A stretch of DNA of 64,000 nucleotides from Diplolepis rosae (GCA_030998225.1 JAPYXD010000555.1:558001-622000); one strand, 5' to 3'. Shown: positions 44,501 to 54,630, counted from the stretch's first letter. The notes: generated from the letters alone by a model not told the origin. Numbers and translations are program-made.

Positions 44501-47500
44501 TAAACATCGCTGTGAAAAGTGTATCGAGCTAAAAGGAGACTACGTTGAGAAATAAAGGTATTTTTGTAAAATTTTTTTAGTTTTCTTTGTTAGGTCGGGT
44601 ACTTCTGGGATTCCCGTCGTATGCAACCTTGTGTAATAGTATATTATGTGCCTAGGCGCATAATGAGGGTTATTACGCGACGAGCGACAATGCTCGCAGG
44701 AGATCAAAGCCGAGGCGCGATCAGTCCTGCGAGCATTTTAAGTGAATCTCTTAATTATCCGAATTGTGTGCTATTTTGATTTTCTCGATCTTGTGTAGTA
44801 GTAGCGTATTATAATAGACGCATGCGCAGTTCAAATGTACAAGGCTTTGTCAGTACGGTGCCAACGCTGTACGAAGAAGAAGAAGAATAAGAAGAAGATT
44901 ATGCTCTGCTGCATCGTAATAGGCGCATGCGCAGTTCAATTTTTACAGTATGTTCCTCTGTATCGTAATACACAACATTACGCTACTCACAACTGTAGCA
45001 TAAAAACGCTTTAATGCGCCGGAGGCACATAAAGGCATGCAACCTCCAAGCACGTGTTGTGTTTATTTTGTCTTTTTTGCTTTTCTGACTGTACTACTTT
45101 TTATTAAACACAGTTAGTACTCGTAATTCGGTGCACAAGGGCTTTGTTAACGTTACTACAGTTGTTTGCGAATATTGCAATCTTCTGCAGATATATTATT
45201 TAAACAAGTTTAGAAGCTTCTCATATCTAAATTACTAAATGGCTCTCTTGAAACGCTTGCTGTTTCACTATAGAGATTTGTAAATTATTTAAAACTTTTT
45301 TTTAGGTAAATGCTGTATTTTTAGACTTTATTTCAATAACTTTTGTAATCTTGCAAGCGGCTACAAATTGCTACTTAAAGTAGTAAATATTATAAAAGTT
45401 CCCTATTACCCCCAATTTTTTAAGTAAAAATAGTAAAATATGGTGTGATTTTCATAAAAAAGCGCAACAGAAGATTTCTCCGCATAAAAAAATTTCTTTT
45501 TTCATTTATATTATTGTGCAAGATATTGCTTTATCATATCATTATTTGTTTCAAATTAATTAGTTGAAGTTGAAATTTTTGTCGTATATTTTTTTATAAA
45601 TAAAACAAAAAGAAATATTTATAAAAGGAAAAACATTCTTTTCCTAATAGTGAGTCATAAAGTGTATTTTATTGCCCTTGCGGGACAAACAAATCCACTT
45701 TTCGACCCCCCCCCCCCCCCCAGTAGGAAAAAAATCGTGTGAAACAGGAAAAAAACATTTATTTTCTCCAGTTACACAATATACTATTAAAGGTGCCACT
45801 GGCTTAGTGAAACTGATAATTTCTTATTAATATCCTGGTAATATTATATATTTCTACAAAATTACGAAAATTTTGTCAAAATGCTCACTCTCTAAATTTG
45901 AATCAGTCAAAATCTACTGATTATCAGTGAAATTTGACTGATTCAAATAGCTGAAAAGAGGTTACTGTAAATCAGTCAAATTTCATTGATTATTTTAGTG
46001 AAAATTGACTGATTTGACAGTGAAAAGTATTTTTTTTCACTGATGAATCAGTGAAAATTTGACTGATTCAGATTTAGAGAGCAGGTACGTACACTGAAAG
46101 AAATGCTTGGGATTCATCAGCCATATGAATATAGCTCATGTTTTTAGGTAATTCAACATAATATATTTGATTGCTAAACAATTATGTCGTTCTTATCATA
46201 ATTCATATGGTTAAAATACCCAAATAGGCTGTGCTGGTGCAAGTAAACCTGGGGTTTCGTTAAATTACCAATATAATATAGGTCATGGAACCACAATTAT
46301 GTTTGTACCCTGCAATTTTTTCTTTCAATGTGAGCACCTCAAGGGGAGGTATTAAAAATATAATAATATAAAATATAATTAAAAGAACAATATCTTTCTA
46401 TTAGCGGGTCATAAAGGGCACTTCATTGACCCCTGCGTGGCAACCATATCACTTTTGACCCCCCAGTAGAAAAAAAATCGTGTGCAACACGGGAAAAACA
46501 TTTATTTTACTTGTGTGGTTGTTGATCTCACTTTGCCCAGGCATTAAACTTCACACTCGCAAAATAATCTATTTTTTCCTAGTTGCACGATGTACTATTA
46601 TCACTCAAGCATACAAGCGCTAACGTAATAAAGCCGTATTCACCTTTCAACCGTATCGACTTTGATACCATGCAAACAATGAAGTTCTACTCCTGGAGCT
46701 GCAAAGTTCAGTTGATATTTTTCATTGTCTTTTCGAAATTCCCAACCATTAGGAACATTTATATCTCTGAAACAAATAATTTATACGCAATAGTCGTAAC
46801 ATAACCATTGTTAATTCACTTGCACACTTATTTACGTTCAAAAAAACTTGATTGTCTGAAAACTATTTTACTTTTGATATGCTTACGCGAAAAACTGTTT
46901 CAAGTTCAGCAAGGTATAATTTTTTTGTTCCGTTTGTACCAAAACTTCATTTTCTTTCCAAAATAACTTGGATGGCAAAAGCCATCCTAAACTGGGACTT
47001 GTGATTTGCTCTTCCTTTAAGACACTTTCCCGTAGAACGTAAGTTCCCAAATCATCCCCTACATAAAAAATCTTTTTATTAAAAAGAAAGAATAATAAAC
47101 TGCGAAAAAAATGGTATGAATCTATAGAATTTCTGCCAAAAGCATTTACGCTATTAATTATTATAAGATATGCTGCAAAAACCAAGATATATGCCACCAA
47201 TTCTATAGCATATCGATTTGAACCAATAATATACATACATGCTTTTGGCAGAAATGCCAATTCAATAGCATTTTTTTCTCAGTGTACACTTATTTTGTTA
47301 AACTTTGTTATTTACATTAGAAAAATTCGAAATATGTGATATATAAAAAAAAGTGACCGCTTCTAGATATGAAAGTAAAATAGTTAAAGTTTTCAGAAAA
47401 ATGTAAAAGGATCTTTTTTTGATGTCTATTGAAAAGAAGATATGGTGCATAGATTTGTTTTGCCTTACCGATTGCAAAAACTTTTAGAGCTTTGACAGAG

Positions 47501-47696
47501 CCTCCCCAAACTCCTGCTAAAGTTATCATAGAATTAATGTATTTGTCCTTCCACTTTTGATTTTGACGCTGTAAAAATATCAACGACATAGGTCCTCCCA
47601 TGCTATGGGCAATTAAAGTTACTGGTGCATTATTATTCATTATGTACGTTTCTTCAATAAGGGATTTTAATTTTGAAAAGAATTCTTCATTTTCAT
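35361..47696 (-). CDS. PLA2G15: PLA2G15-like lysosomal phospholipase (LCAT family), last four exons
   Basis: Group XV phospholipase A2 is a lysosomal alpha/beta-hydrolase that removes acyl chains from phospholipids and transfers them to ceramide. Exons on the minus strand are 47469-47696, 46887-47058, 46644-46766 and 35361-35580. All have GT/AG borders, and phases 1, 2 and 2 fit exactly. The catalytic triad is visible: Ser in LIAHSMGGP, Asp in ITGDGDGTVN and His in INHMDIL. The C-terminal half looks complete and intact. The N-terminal half (signal peptide, lid, oxyanion region) should lie above 47697 but was not found. The last intron is 11.06 kb and holds mariner, LINE and many foldback insertions. 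Confidence 0.9.
35581..37084 (-). other. PLA2G15 last intron, 3' part
   Basis: AT-rich. A short inverted repeat at about 36433-36530 (GTAAAACAACTGGACATT against AATGTCTAGTGATTTTAC). The 76-codon minus ORF at 36632-36862 is not recognised. Confidence 0.45.
37085..37340 (-). pseudogene. Tc1/mariner transposase C-terminal fragment
   Basis: The minus strand reads IPKKDYSDCFEDWK, then after a one-base shift RWHKCIVSEGDEIDLKE. This is the AIPKxxFxxCFEQWKxRWxKCI signature at the end of mariner transposases. Only about 60 codons remain, with a stop before and a frameshift inside. It lies in the PLA2G15 intron. Confidence 0.6.
37712..37793. mobile_element. Short deletion derivative of the TTATGTGCC MITE
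   Basis: Begins TTATGTGCCTAGGCGTATAA and ends CGCCGGAGGCACAA. The longer relative is at 44644-45032. Confidence 0.65.
39352..40644. repeat. 1.3-kb interspersed repeat, copy 2 (inverted)
   Basis: The complement of 18582-19893, with the GACAGACAGACAGACAGAC run and GCGCTTCGCGCTC palindromes preserved. It is a few per cent diverged by eye. Confidence 0.82.
40668..40813. repeat. Small foldback element
   Basis: AGTCCCATGTCGAGGAGAAT faces ATTCTCCTCGACCTGGGACT; inner GGGTAATAG and CTATTGCCC also pair. Confidence 0.6.
41695..41880 (+). pseudogene. Mariner transposase fragment (N-terminus joined to an internal piece)
   Basis: ATG 41695 begins MSVFEPNFRHLREILILC, continuing FKKTAAESHRMFSSTYG, the mariner N-terminal helix-turn-helix. 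After about 25 bp a second conserved piece, PRDVEQRFFAYEQLL, follows. In intact relatives it lies about 100 residues further on. So there is an internal deletion, then 3' truncation. The catalytic acids are gone. Confidence 0.75.
42417..42700 (-). pseudogene. LINE reverse-transcriptase C-terminal fragment
   Basis: On the minus strand, read with stops, RLIGHTLKHEGLSETIPEGT and later ETTRSG / WKAASNQSQ match the tail common to many insect non-LTR elements (RRDRLxGHxLRHxG, MKRLVQDRNxWRAASNQ). The 145-codon plus ORF 42438-42875 over it is an antisense artefact. Confidence 0.6.
42701..43105. other. Intron sequence, no feature recognised
   Basis: Moderate GC around 42750-43020. Nothing recognisable as exon or element end. 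Confidence 0.35.
43106..43403. mobile_element. Right-end fragment of the ACACGGAGAAAAATAGTT element family
   Basis: It is similar to 53368-53662, with ACGCCCGAT, TTTACCCGACTAGGATTTAA and ATGTCCTTATGTC in the same order. It ends near ATTTTTTTCGTGTGG. The left end is missing. Confidence 0.6.
43502..43633. mobile_element. 132-bp MITE with ACACGGAAAAAATG ends
   Basis: ACACGGAAAAAATGTGTAGC faces GCTATACATTTTTTTGCGTGT. An inner CAGCCATATTTATGG segment lies between. Confidence 0.65.
43689..44619 (+). mobile_element. Mariner element, internally deleted
   Basis: Terminal repeats CGAGGGTAGTCTCGGAAGTA and, reversed, CGACGGGAATCCCAGAAGTA are flanked by TA on both sides (43687-43688 and 44620-44621). 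At 931 bp it is shorter than the usual mariner length of about 1.3 kb. Confidence 0.85.
43866..44556 (+). pseudogene. Mariner transposase, multiply disrupted
   Basis: Recognisable pieces in order are MEKIGHSYVIQYL, stop and frameshift, then YWMAEFKRGRTSSQDEHRSD and MVKKIHKMV. A deletion follows, then MDETWSYHFTSETKEQSKQW with the first catalytic D in DETW, FWDACGIIFIDYLQNGKTIN, and the tail GIEDIKHRCEKCIELKGDYVEK-like end. Stops interrupt several places and the HxDN/APxH block is lost. Related to mauritiana/mori-type mariners (inference). Confidence 0.85.
44644..45032. mobile_element. 389-bp MITE with TTATGTGCCT ends
   Basis: TTATGTGCCTAGGCGCATAA and, reversed, TTATGTGCCTCCGGCGCATT. It contains a direct repeat of CGCATGCGCAGTTCAA and a GAAGAAGAAGAA run. 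It lies just outside the mariner right end. Confidence 0.7.
45706..45721. repeat. Poly(C) run of 16
   Basis: A simple mononucleotide tract. The duplicated copy near 46460 has only six C, so it expanded after duplication. Confidence 0.9.
45888..46081. mobile_element. 194-bp MITE with CTCTCTAAAT ends
   Basis: CTCTCTAAATTTGAATCAGTC faces its complement at 46061-46081. The interior repeats AATTTGACTGATTCA and its inverse several times. Confidence 0.7.
46092..46332. mobile_element. 241-bp MITE with CACTGAAAGAAA ends
   Basis: CACTGAAAGAAATGCTTGGG and, reversed, CACATTGAAAGAAAAAATTG. Inner ATTCATCAGCCATATGAATA-like blocks pair loosely. Confidence 0.6.
46644..46766 (-). CDS. PLA2G15: PLA2G15 exon
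   Basis: The exon is 123 nt, with acceptor TTGTTTCAG and donor GAAAG|GTGAAT. It encodes DINVPNGWEFRKDNEKYQ and APGVELHCLHGIKVDTVE, both conserved in the family. Confidence 0.9.
46887..47058 (-). CDS. PLA2G15: PLA2G15 exon, cap/lid region
   Basis: The exon is 172 nt, with acceptor TTATGTAG and donor TCGC|GTAAGC. It encodes DDLGTYVLRESVLKEEQ, SPSLGWLLPSKLFW and NYTLLNLKQFFA. The 410-bp intron before it contains a 186-bp MITE. Confidence 0.9.
47100..47284. mobile_element. MITE in the PLA2G15 intron
   Basis: CTGCGAAAAAAATGGTAT and, reversed, CACTGAGAAAAAAATGCTAT, followed on both sides by TTTCTGCCAAAAGCAT. It sits between two coding exons in a 410-bp intron. Confidence 0.65.
47469..47696 (-). 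CDS. PLA2G15: PLA2G15 exon with the catalytic serine
   Basis: The exon is 228 nt, with acceptor AAATTTCAG and donor ATCG|GTAAGG. It encodes about 76 residues, from NEEFFSKLKSLIEE through VTLIAHSMGGP (nucleophile elbow G-x-S-x-G-like, here HSMGG) to LAGVWGGSVKALKVFAIG. Confidence 0.9.
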
Positions 47697-47720
47697 CTGA
47701 AATTTTATACGTGTTAATTT

Positions 47721-47752
47721 ACACAAACACACACATATATATATATATATAC
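47721..47752. repeat. (CA)/(TA) microsatellite
   Basis: ACACAAACACACACATATAT followed by (AT)n. Confidence 0.85.
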
Positions 47753-49069
47753 ATGTATATGAGAGAGTCAGAGACAACGAGGCATAAGCTTAATTTACTT
47801 CCAAATAATTTGATTTGTTAATCAGGTGACTAAATACCTTACTGTAATTAAAAAATGGAGTAAGCACTCATCAAAAGCCTAAATAAATAAAAAATATGAT
47901 TTTATAGTAATAAATGATAAATAGTGGTATTTATACTTTGGTTTTTAGTCGTCATTAAAGTGCTATTATTTCCTCGTGACTTTGATATATAGAAAAAATC
48001 AATAACTCTCGAAAAACTGAAGGTGAATAGTTTATAATTTAAACGCGGAGAAGAACGAGTACGAAGCGATAGTGAAACAAGAGCGAAGTGATATTGAAAA
48101 TTCTATTTTCAACATCAGAAACGTTATAGAGTTCAAGAAGGTATGTTTAATTATTTGGAACAGATGCATTTACTTAGTTGCAATGAGTAAAATGCATTTT
48201 CAATTTATCAATTTTGACAAGTAACAATAAGTTATGAAATAGTAGTTATATGAATAGTAGCCTTTTTCTCCGTAAAGCATAAGCCAAAAGAGCTCTGAAC
48301 GATGGTAAAAAGAGGGCGTAGGGAGATCGAGGCGAGTGTTTAACGAGGTAAGTTTCTATGGAGCTAGCCATCGCTTCACCCTCAAAAAACGGAAAAACGG
48401 TAATATGTGCAGTTTTCGATGGCTAGGAGAGAGCTAACTATGAATGCTGAACATTTCTGGATTCTCTTCTCACATTTTTGTAGCCATGGTTACACATTCG
48501 CCTCAATCTCGGCAGTAGAGATTAAGGCGACTCTCAGGATTTCGACTCGGGACGCATTGATCCTGGAACTCTGCTCCACATGATAACGTATTATTCCATC
48601 AAAAGATTCAGCGAACCGATATTATTACTGTCAGTATTTCACAGCATTAAACTTAAATTCTACATAGACGACGTGCTGTAGAGTAAGATACAACATTGTT
48701 GGAGAAATGTTATAAAATTAGTTGTAAATATCCAAGAAGATTGAAAAAGATTATATCTTACCATGTTTTTCAAAAATTATAATTAATTTTAAATGGATAT
48801 CCATGTAAATCAATTGTATATTTTTAGGATTATAATAGTTTCTTGTTCAATTTTTTGAAAAATTTGTTTTGAAGGAAAATTTTCTTACATCGTTAAAAAT
48901 ATTAAAATTCTATTTCTTGTGTTCATGTTAAAAAAAAATTTCTTCCTTTTCTGTAAAAATATAATAAATATAAATATGTTTTGTAATATAAAGTAATTTA
49001 TAATTAAAGTTACTCAAGCTTGAGTCAAAACGCGTTGGCAACAATTACAATTTTAAAAAAACATCTATA
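47753..49069. other. Sequence upstream of the known PLA2G15 exons
   Basis: The missing 5' exons were looked for here and not recognised. CTAGCCATCG and CGATGGCTAG near 48363-48427 form a short inverted repeat. The rest is AT-rich. Confidence 0.4.
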
Positions 49070-49073
49070 TATC

Positions 49074-50371
49074 TGTTACGTCAGAAACGTAACATTTCTC
49101 TTCTTAAAAGATTCCTCGTTTTATGTTAGGATCGAAAAGGATCCTCTCTAAGGGATGAGGAGAAGTCAGTGATTGAGAATGGTTATTGATATAAAGTATG
49201 TTTATTGACAATCAAATTGAGAAACGAATAAGCATCATGGAATTGGAAATCGAATTGAAATTTAGATGTACCTTTGTAATTACCCCGAGTGAAATTTGAC
49301 AGGTGATTTATTGAGTCCAGTGGAGCGAAGGTGGTCAGGTGAGTCCTCGTTGAGATCGTTGAGATAGCACTTGTTTGATGGGAAATTCCTTGTTGAGACG
49401 GTTGGTCTAGTCGATTCTTGATCCAAGTTTAGAGAGAATTTTGGACGGTGATTCCCCTTCACTTTCTAATGTCGTTGAACTCAGCGTCGAGTAGGAATTC
49501 GTATGACTAGCGATAAAATCTGATGAGGCTGGACTGAACTCGTAACGTAGAGATAATGAAACTGGACTAGACTGAACTGAACTCGCCGTGTAGAGATGAT
49601 GGTACTGGACTGGACTCGCGTTGGTTACATTGTGAAAATCGGATGTCGACTGACTGACTGAACTCACGTTGGTTACATTGTAGAAATTGATGTTGACTGA
49701 ACTGATCTCTATTAGAACTTTCGCTTTTTATAGAACTTTTGCAAGGTTGCCCATGGTGGGAGCAAAACAAGATGTACCACCTTTGGTATTAAGATCGGAT
49801 GAGTTGCCCTCTCTGATGACTCGTACTCCAATGAAATTCATTACCTGGCACTAATGTCGCAATCTATTTTATCTGTTATTCGGTTCTAACGAAAAGGTCA
49901 ACTACTGTGGAAGTAAAAACAAGGTGTATCATCTTTTCCATATTTGGTATTTTAAGATCGGATGAGTTGCCTTCTCTGATCACTTATGCTTCGATGAAAT
50001 TTATTACCTGGCATTAGTGTCATAGTCAAATATATCCACTCTATTTTATCTGTTATTCGATTCTAACGAAAAGGTCAACTACTGTGGAAGTAAAAACAAG
50101 GTGTACGATCTTTTCCATATTTTGGTGTTTAAAGTCGAATGAGTTGCCTTTACCGATGAGTCACGTTCCGATGAAGTTTATTACTTGGCGTTAATGTCAC
50201 AGCCAAATATATCTATTTAGATTTGCCTTTCGATTTTAACGATCTTCCTATTTCTTGTTAGATCTTGCTGTTGAGTCAATATAATCAAGGACGTGGTAAT
50301 GTTGCCTTGATCTCTTCATTGGTTCCTTAATTTGTTTATTACTCTAGGTGGTAGAGTCGCGGGACGTGACA
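49074..50371. repeat. Solo LTR, 1298 bp
   Basis: Starts TGTTACGTC and ends GACGTGACA, so the tips are imperfect inverted repeats with TG...CA. It is flanked by TATC on both sides (49070-49073 and 50372-50375), a 4-bp target duplication. There is no internal retroelement sequence, so recombination between two LTRs probably removed the body. It contains tandem repeats (next entry). Small ORFs at 49280-49770 fall in ACTGAACTC-type repeats and are not genes. Confidence 0.78.
49740..50240. repeat. Tandem repeat of about 177 bp inside the solo LTR
   Basis: Units are marked by AAGGTCAACTACTGTGGAAG at 49894 and 50071, and by GATCGGATGAGTTGCC-type blocks in three successive copies. The first unit is partial. 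Confidence 0.8.
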
Positions 50372-50375
50372 TATC

Positions 50376-51612
50376 GTAATTGAGGCCTCAATCCTTTATT
50401 TAAAAAAAAAACAAATTTTCACTTTTTTGTTTATAAAATTGGAAAAAATGTTTATAGAAACCTGATTACTGGTTTCAAAAAAACGAAATATGACAAAAAG
50501 CCGATTGAAGTTTTGGAAAGTTTAGAATATCATCACGTGATAAAATTTATATGCTTATTGTGGAATTTTCAAAAGCTTTTCAATTATACAAGGTTTAAAA
50601 TCTTTGCAGAGCAATGCAATATAAAAAATAAGTGGAAAGTGGAGTTTTTCGTGACATCATCGAACACAAAAAACGATTGACTTTCCCTAAAGTCAATACG
50701 TATCACGGTAATAGCACCTGCCCGAGCGCTCTCGAACGTCATTAACATATTTTATGTTGAGGTATTGTCCGTAATTCTCAAGTTTTTTGAATGAGACGTC
50801 GCCCAAAAAACTTATAAAAGATTGTAAAATCGTGAAATTCAAAGAAAAATATGAAAAATTTTACCTATATACCCCCTTAAATAACTGCTGGAATCATTAA
50901 ACTTGCGTTTCAGTGATTGCTATAAAAAATACTTTCAGTTTTAAGACGGAAACGGGTAAAATAGAACAATACTTGGGCGAGCATATGAGGTTGGTCTTTA
51001 CTCATTTTAATATATCGATCAAAGCCGATTTATTACATAATATCTCGATAAATCGCAATGTCATTATACGAGTAGATACCCATGCAGAAACTACGTCGTG
51101 GCACCGAGTGGGGCCAGATAGGGCATACCTTAGTTCACAATGGAACGCCATGCTCGATCTGGGCTAGATTTGGAGACAGATTATTACAACGCCCTCTGAC
51201 AGATTTTTAATCTCCCAGACCCGGCCGAGATCAGCCGCAGCGTTTCATTTCAGATCAGGGCCAAATTTTAAAATTCCTGCACGGGTAATTTTATTTGGCT
51301 TTGTATTTTTCAATGACTTAAGGCGATCAGTATAATATTAGATCTATGCAAAAATTTTGTCCAGTTTTTGTTAACAAAAATTGTAAGAACACGAAAAGGG
51401 GACGAACTTTTACAACAACTTACTATGATATATTAGATCATTTTGCTAAAATATGATTAATTTTTTGTTAAATATACGAATATTTAAGAATTATCGATAA
51501 ATCATCAATTTCTATTCTATTAAAATACCGTTTAGTTTCATGAAATTAGAATAGTTTGCGCATATTATCATGTTTTCTTATATTATTTCAAGACATTTCT
51601 TGAGAAACTACA
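50376..51612. other. Intergenic/intronic sequence, nothing recognised
   Basis: AT-rich apart from 51060-51290. The 84-codon plus ORF at 50913-51167 has no recognised domain and is AT-driven. Confidence 0.4.
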
Positions 51613-52340
51613 CACTGAAAAAAAATCCTGGGCATAGTGACGTGATATATGTAGTTGAAAATGTCCTTAACTACTTTTTGTGGCTGAATTCAAGCAATGG
51701 TTGACCCGTCAATGTAGGTACTAAAAGTGGTCGCAGTGACTAAATAATGTAGTCACAGCGACTATGTAATGTTGTCACAGTCACTATATGTAAGTGTCAA
51801 CTATAAAGTTATGTTAAATCAAATTCCTAAAATCAAATGCATGAAATCACTACGTGGAACATTGTATTTTTCATAGCACCTCTTTTGAAAATCTTTTTGT
51901 CGGCATCTGTAGAGCGGGTTGAAACTTTAAAAGTAGTAGGATTTAAAATCACAGTTTCGAGCCGCTAGACACTTCAAATCAAATTCTCAAAAGAGTTGCT
52001 ATCAGTTGCTATGAAAAATAATATGCATTACTCGAAACAATACACAGCGAATTCAAGGAGTGTGAAGTTTGCTCCACTGGTTATAGCGACTACGTTATTC
52101 TAGCTATGACAACTCAATGTTTCAAGTTCACATAGCTAGGTTTAAGAGTTAAGGACAATTTCAACGATGTTAACTAGTCGCCACGACCAGGTATTCAGAA
52201 TATGGCTACCATGGCTACAAATCATGTTACTGTAGCTATGGGTCAAGTAGCGACAACAAGTCTCCCTCGTTACAGTCACTTTTTTATTTCCAACTACATT
52301 ATTCCTAGTCATTATGACCAGATGCTATTTTTCTCTGTGC
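51613..52340. mobile_element. 728-bp element with CACTGAAAAAAAAT / CACAGAGAAAAATA ends
   Basis: The inverted ends share CACNGANAAAAA and an inner ATGTAGTTGxAAAT block. It is internally rich in short GTCACAGTGACTA-like repeats. It abuts the next element with no spacer. Confidence 0.65.
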
Positions 52341-53662
52341 ACGGAGAAAAATAGTTGAGATAATTTTACTCAACTTCCGATCAAATTTGGGACATAAGGA
52401 AAAGTTAGAAGTTATTTATATCACTGTAGTTATTTTTGATATATTAAATGTTTAAAAATAAATCACAGTTGAGTAAAATTTAGAAGTGTAGGGTAAAGTT
52501 TAAAAGCGTGCATTAAAACTTTCTAAATGTATATATTACTACTCGTAGTATAATTATAAAAAGCCAGTCAATTATTAATTATTTAATTAATTATTTAATT
52601 AATAATAATAAATTCACCAAAAATGGTGGATTCCACTTATAAACTAGTGATTTTAAAAATTCATCGTACTGCAGTCGTGTTTGATCGTGTTTTGTCTGTT
52701 CGCCACGAAGCTTTCGTACATGCTCCGCAGTGTTAACCACTATTTCTTTTTATGATTATCCACTAGTTTATATAACTTAAGTTTTTAAAATTAAATTGAT
52801 ACTTTTTGATAATAATGCAATTTTTTAATGTACATTTTAAAATTTAGTTTCATTAAACTTTATACGTAGTTATAATAAAAATGTATACTAAATATTGCTG
52901 GTTTTCAAATTAATTAGTTGAGTTTGAATTATTAATTATAGTATATATATCAACAATCATAATTATAGTAATTAATTAATTAATTATATTAATTAAAAAA
53001 AAAAATATTCTATAAATAATTTATCAAAAAAGTTGATTTATTTTCATTTGAGTAAGGCTCAAAAACTTTATTAATGACACTTACTCTCACAAGCTCTGAA
53101 TAACTCTTGCAGTCACTATATAAGAAAGTTCCAAGTTTTATGTCTCAGAATTGTAAGCGAGCGTGTGCGTGATTCTTGGGGCTGGCTAAAGGTTTTCTGC
53201 GTTTAAACGAGTTCCGATTTACTACTTGAGACCTTTTGGGGCAGGCTAGGAGTTTTCTGCTCTTGGACGAGTTCTGACTGGTCTCACTCGTGAGGTCCGC
53301 TGGGCAGAATAAGAAGTTTCTATTCTTAATCTGAGTTCGGCGCTCACGATTCACACAGTAATCTGTAATAATACGCCCGATGCTCATTTTACTCAACTAC
53401 AGTTTGAAACTTCTCAAGCGTCGGTGATGTACTTATACATTTCATGTTAATCACAGACGAATGTTGATGCCCTGTCGTCGATCAGGTTTTACTCAACTGC
53501 TCACTATTTCCTATGTAACGCTTATTGTTATTCACTTTGGGTGAATTAGGTATTCATCAAATTCATTTTACCCGACTAGGATTTAATAAATATTCAAATG
53601 TCCTTATGTCCCAAGTTTAATCGACTGAGTTAAGTAAATTACCTTAACTATTTTTCTCCGTG
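52341..53662. mobile_element. 1.3-kb element with CACGGAGAAAAATAGTT ends
   Basis: Inverted ends of about 70 bp: CACGGAGAAAAATAGTTGAG on the left and its reverse on the right, each followed by an ACTTGGGACATAAGGA-like block. It contains three degenerate 60-bp tandem units (53150-53340, around GCTAxxAGTTTTCTGC) that give an 83-codon minus ORF not considered real. A right-end fragment recurs at 43106-43403. Confidence 0.72.
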
Positions 53663-54086
53663 TATGGTCGTCTCAAATGAAGTGGCCCATCGTGCCCGGC
53701 TCTCTCCTGTATATAGTTAAGACGCAAGTTAAATAGCTGTAGGGAATATAAGTGTACACGGAAAATCAATATTGCTAGGATAGCAATATTAGAGAGGTTG
53801 CAAGGTTTTATTGTCGTTGTTAACACGATACAAAGAGTATCGTGGTCGGAAGTATACACGTAGCGCTCTGACAGCGCTTTACTTACAATAAAACGCTTCG
53901 CTACGATTGCGATACACTGCATAAGGATCTCAGCTATAAGAATTAAATACTTATGAGAACGATATATACATTTACGTGTCGCGTAAACGACTTTTTCAGC
54001 ATAATTGTCAGTGCGTAAAAGAACAAAAAAGCTTACATGACAATTTTTGAATAACTGTTATTAAATTAAATAAATAGGAACGCTTC
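53663..54086. other. Flanking sequence with a small hairpin
   Basis: Near 53758-53795, ACACGGAAAATCAATATTGC and GCAATATTA pair locally. No gene. Confidence 0.4.
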
Positions 54087-54158
54087 CACTCCGCTGGGTA
54101 TCGAGCCCAGGACCTTTCGATTGCCAGTCGAATGCTCTATCATCTGAGCTACGGAGGT
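54087..54158 (-). tRNA. tRNA-Ala(GGC)-like sequence, probably a pseudogene or SINE head
   Basis: The minus strand folds as a cloverleaf: D arm GCTC...GAGC, anticodon stem TTCGA/TCGAA with loop CTGGCAA (anticodon GGC), and T arm CTGGG/CCCAG with loop CTCGATA. A box (TAGCTCAGATGA) and B box (GGCTCGATACC) are good. The acceptor stem has five pairs and two mismatches at its tip. A rearranged partial copy lies at 54403-54452, which argues for a repeat rather than an active tRNA gene. Confidence 0.5.
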
Positions 54159-54402
54159 TCCACAAAACCTTACTCACAAAACCTATTTACGCCAATTTGG
54201 CCACGGATATATCATGAACTATATACAAATTTTTCTAAATCATTTCAGTCGATTATGTCGATAATTAGAAGAGTGTATCATTCAGCATGATAACCGAACT
54301 CTACCATATCGACCCTATCAACCTGTGATTTAGAATTAACGTCATTTAAGACCAGATGGAATTTTTAATATATATTTGAACAATTTTTGATGTGAAAAAA
54401 GG

Positions 54403-54452
54403 AACGCTTCCACTCTGCTGGGTATTTTTCGACCGGTAATCGAAAGGTCCTG
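54403..54452. repeat. Half-inverted copy of the tRNA-like sequence
   Basis: GAACGCTTCCACTCTGCTGG repeats the start of 54078 onward. The following TCGAAAGGTCCTG is the opposite strand of the anticodon-arm part. It is cut at CACGGAAAAAAAAA, a MITE-like tip. Confidence 0.6.
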
Positions 54453-54626
54453 CACGGAAAAAAAAAGTTCATGAAATTTTCATTAACTCGTCAACCACTT
54501 TTGGACAGGCCAGAAAGTCTTTTAAAATTTAGAATTGTGAACGTTTGAAAATTGGATATACAATTCCTTAGAAAGTATAGAACATTCAAGAAATAATCCC
54601 GAAGTGTTTATTAAATTTCTGAGAAC
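54453..54626. other. Host flank left of the plus-strand Gypsy element
   Basis: Starts GCACGGAAAAAAAAAGTTC, similar to the CACNGAGAAAA tips, and continues to the target site GTAG. The matching right end is not clear on the other side of the retroelement. Confidence 0.4.
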
Positions 54627-54630
54627 GTAG

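Larger units (their letters stand above)
45640..46600. repeat. Direct duplication flanking two MITEs
   Basis: About 150 bp at 45640-45790 recurs at about 46400-46600. Shared words are GGGTCATAAAG-like, CACTTTTCGACCCC, CAGTAGAAAAAAAATCGTGT and AACATTTATTTT. The copies are roughly 75-85% alike by eye. Confidence 0.6.

Noticed and set aside
53145..53396. 83-codon minus-strand ORF
   Set aside because: It is made of three degenerate 60-bp tandem units within a TIR element.
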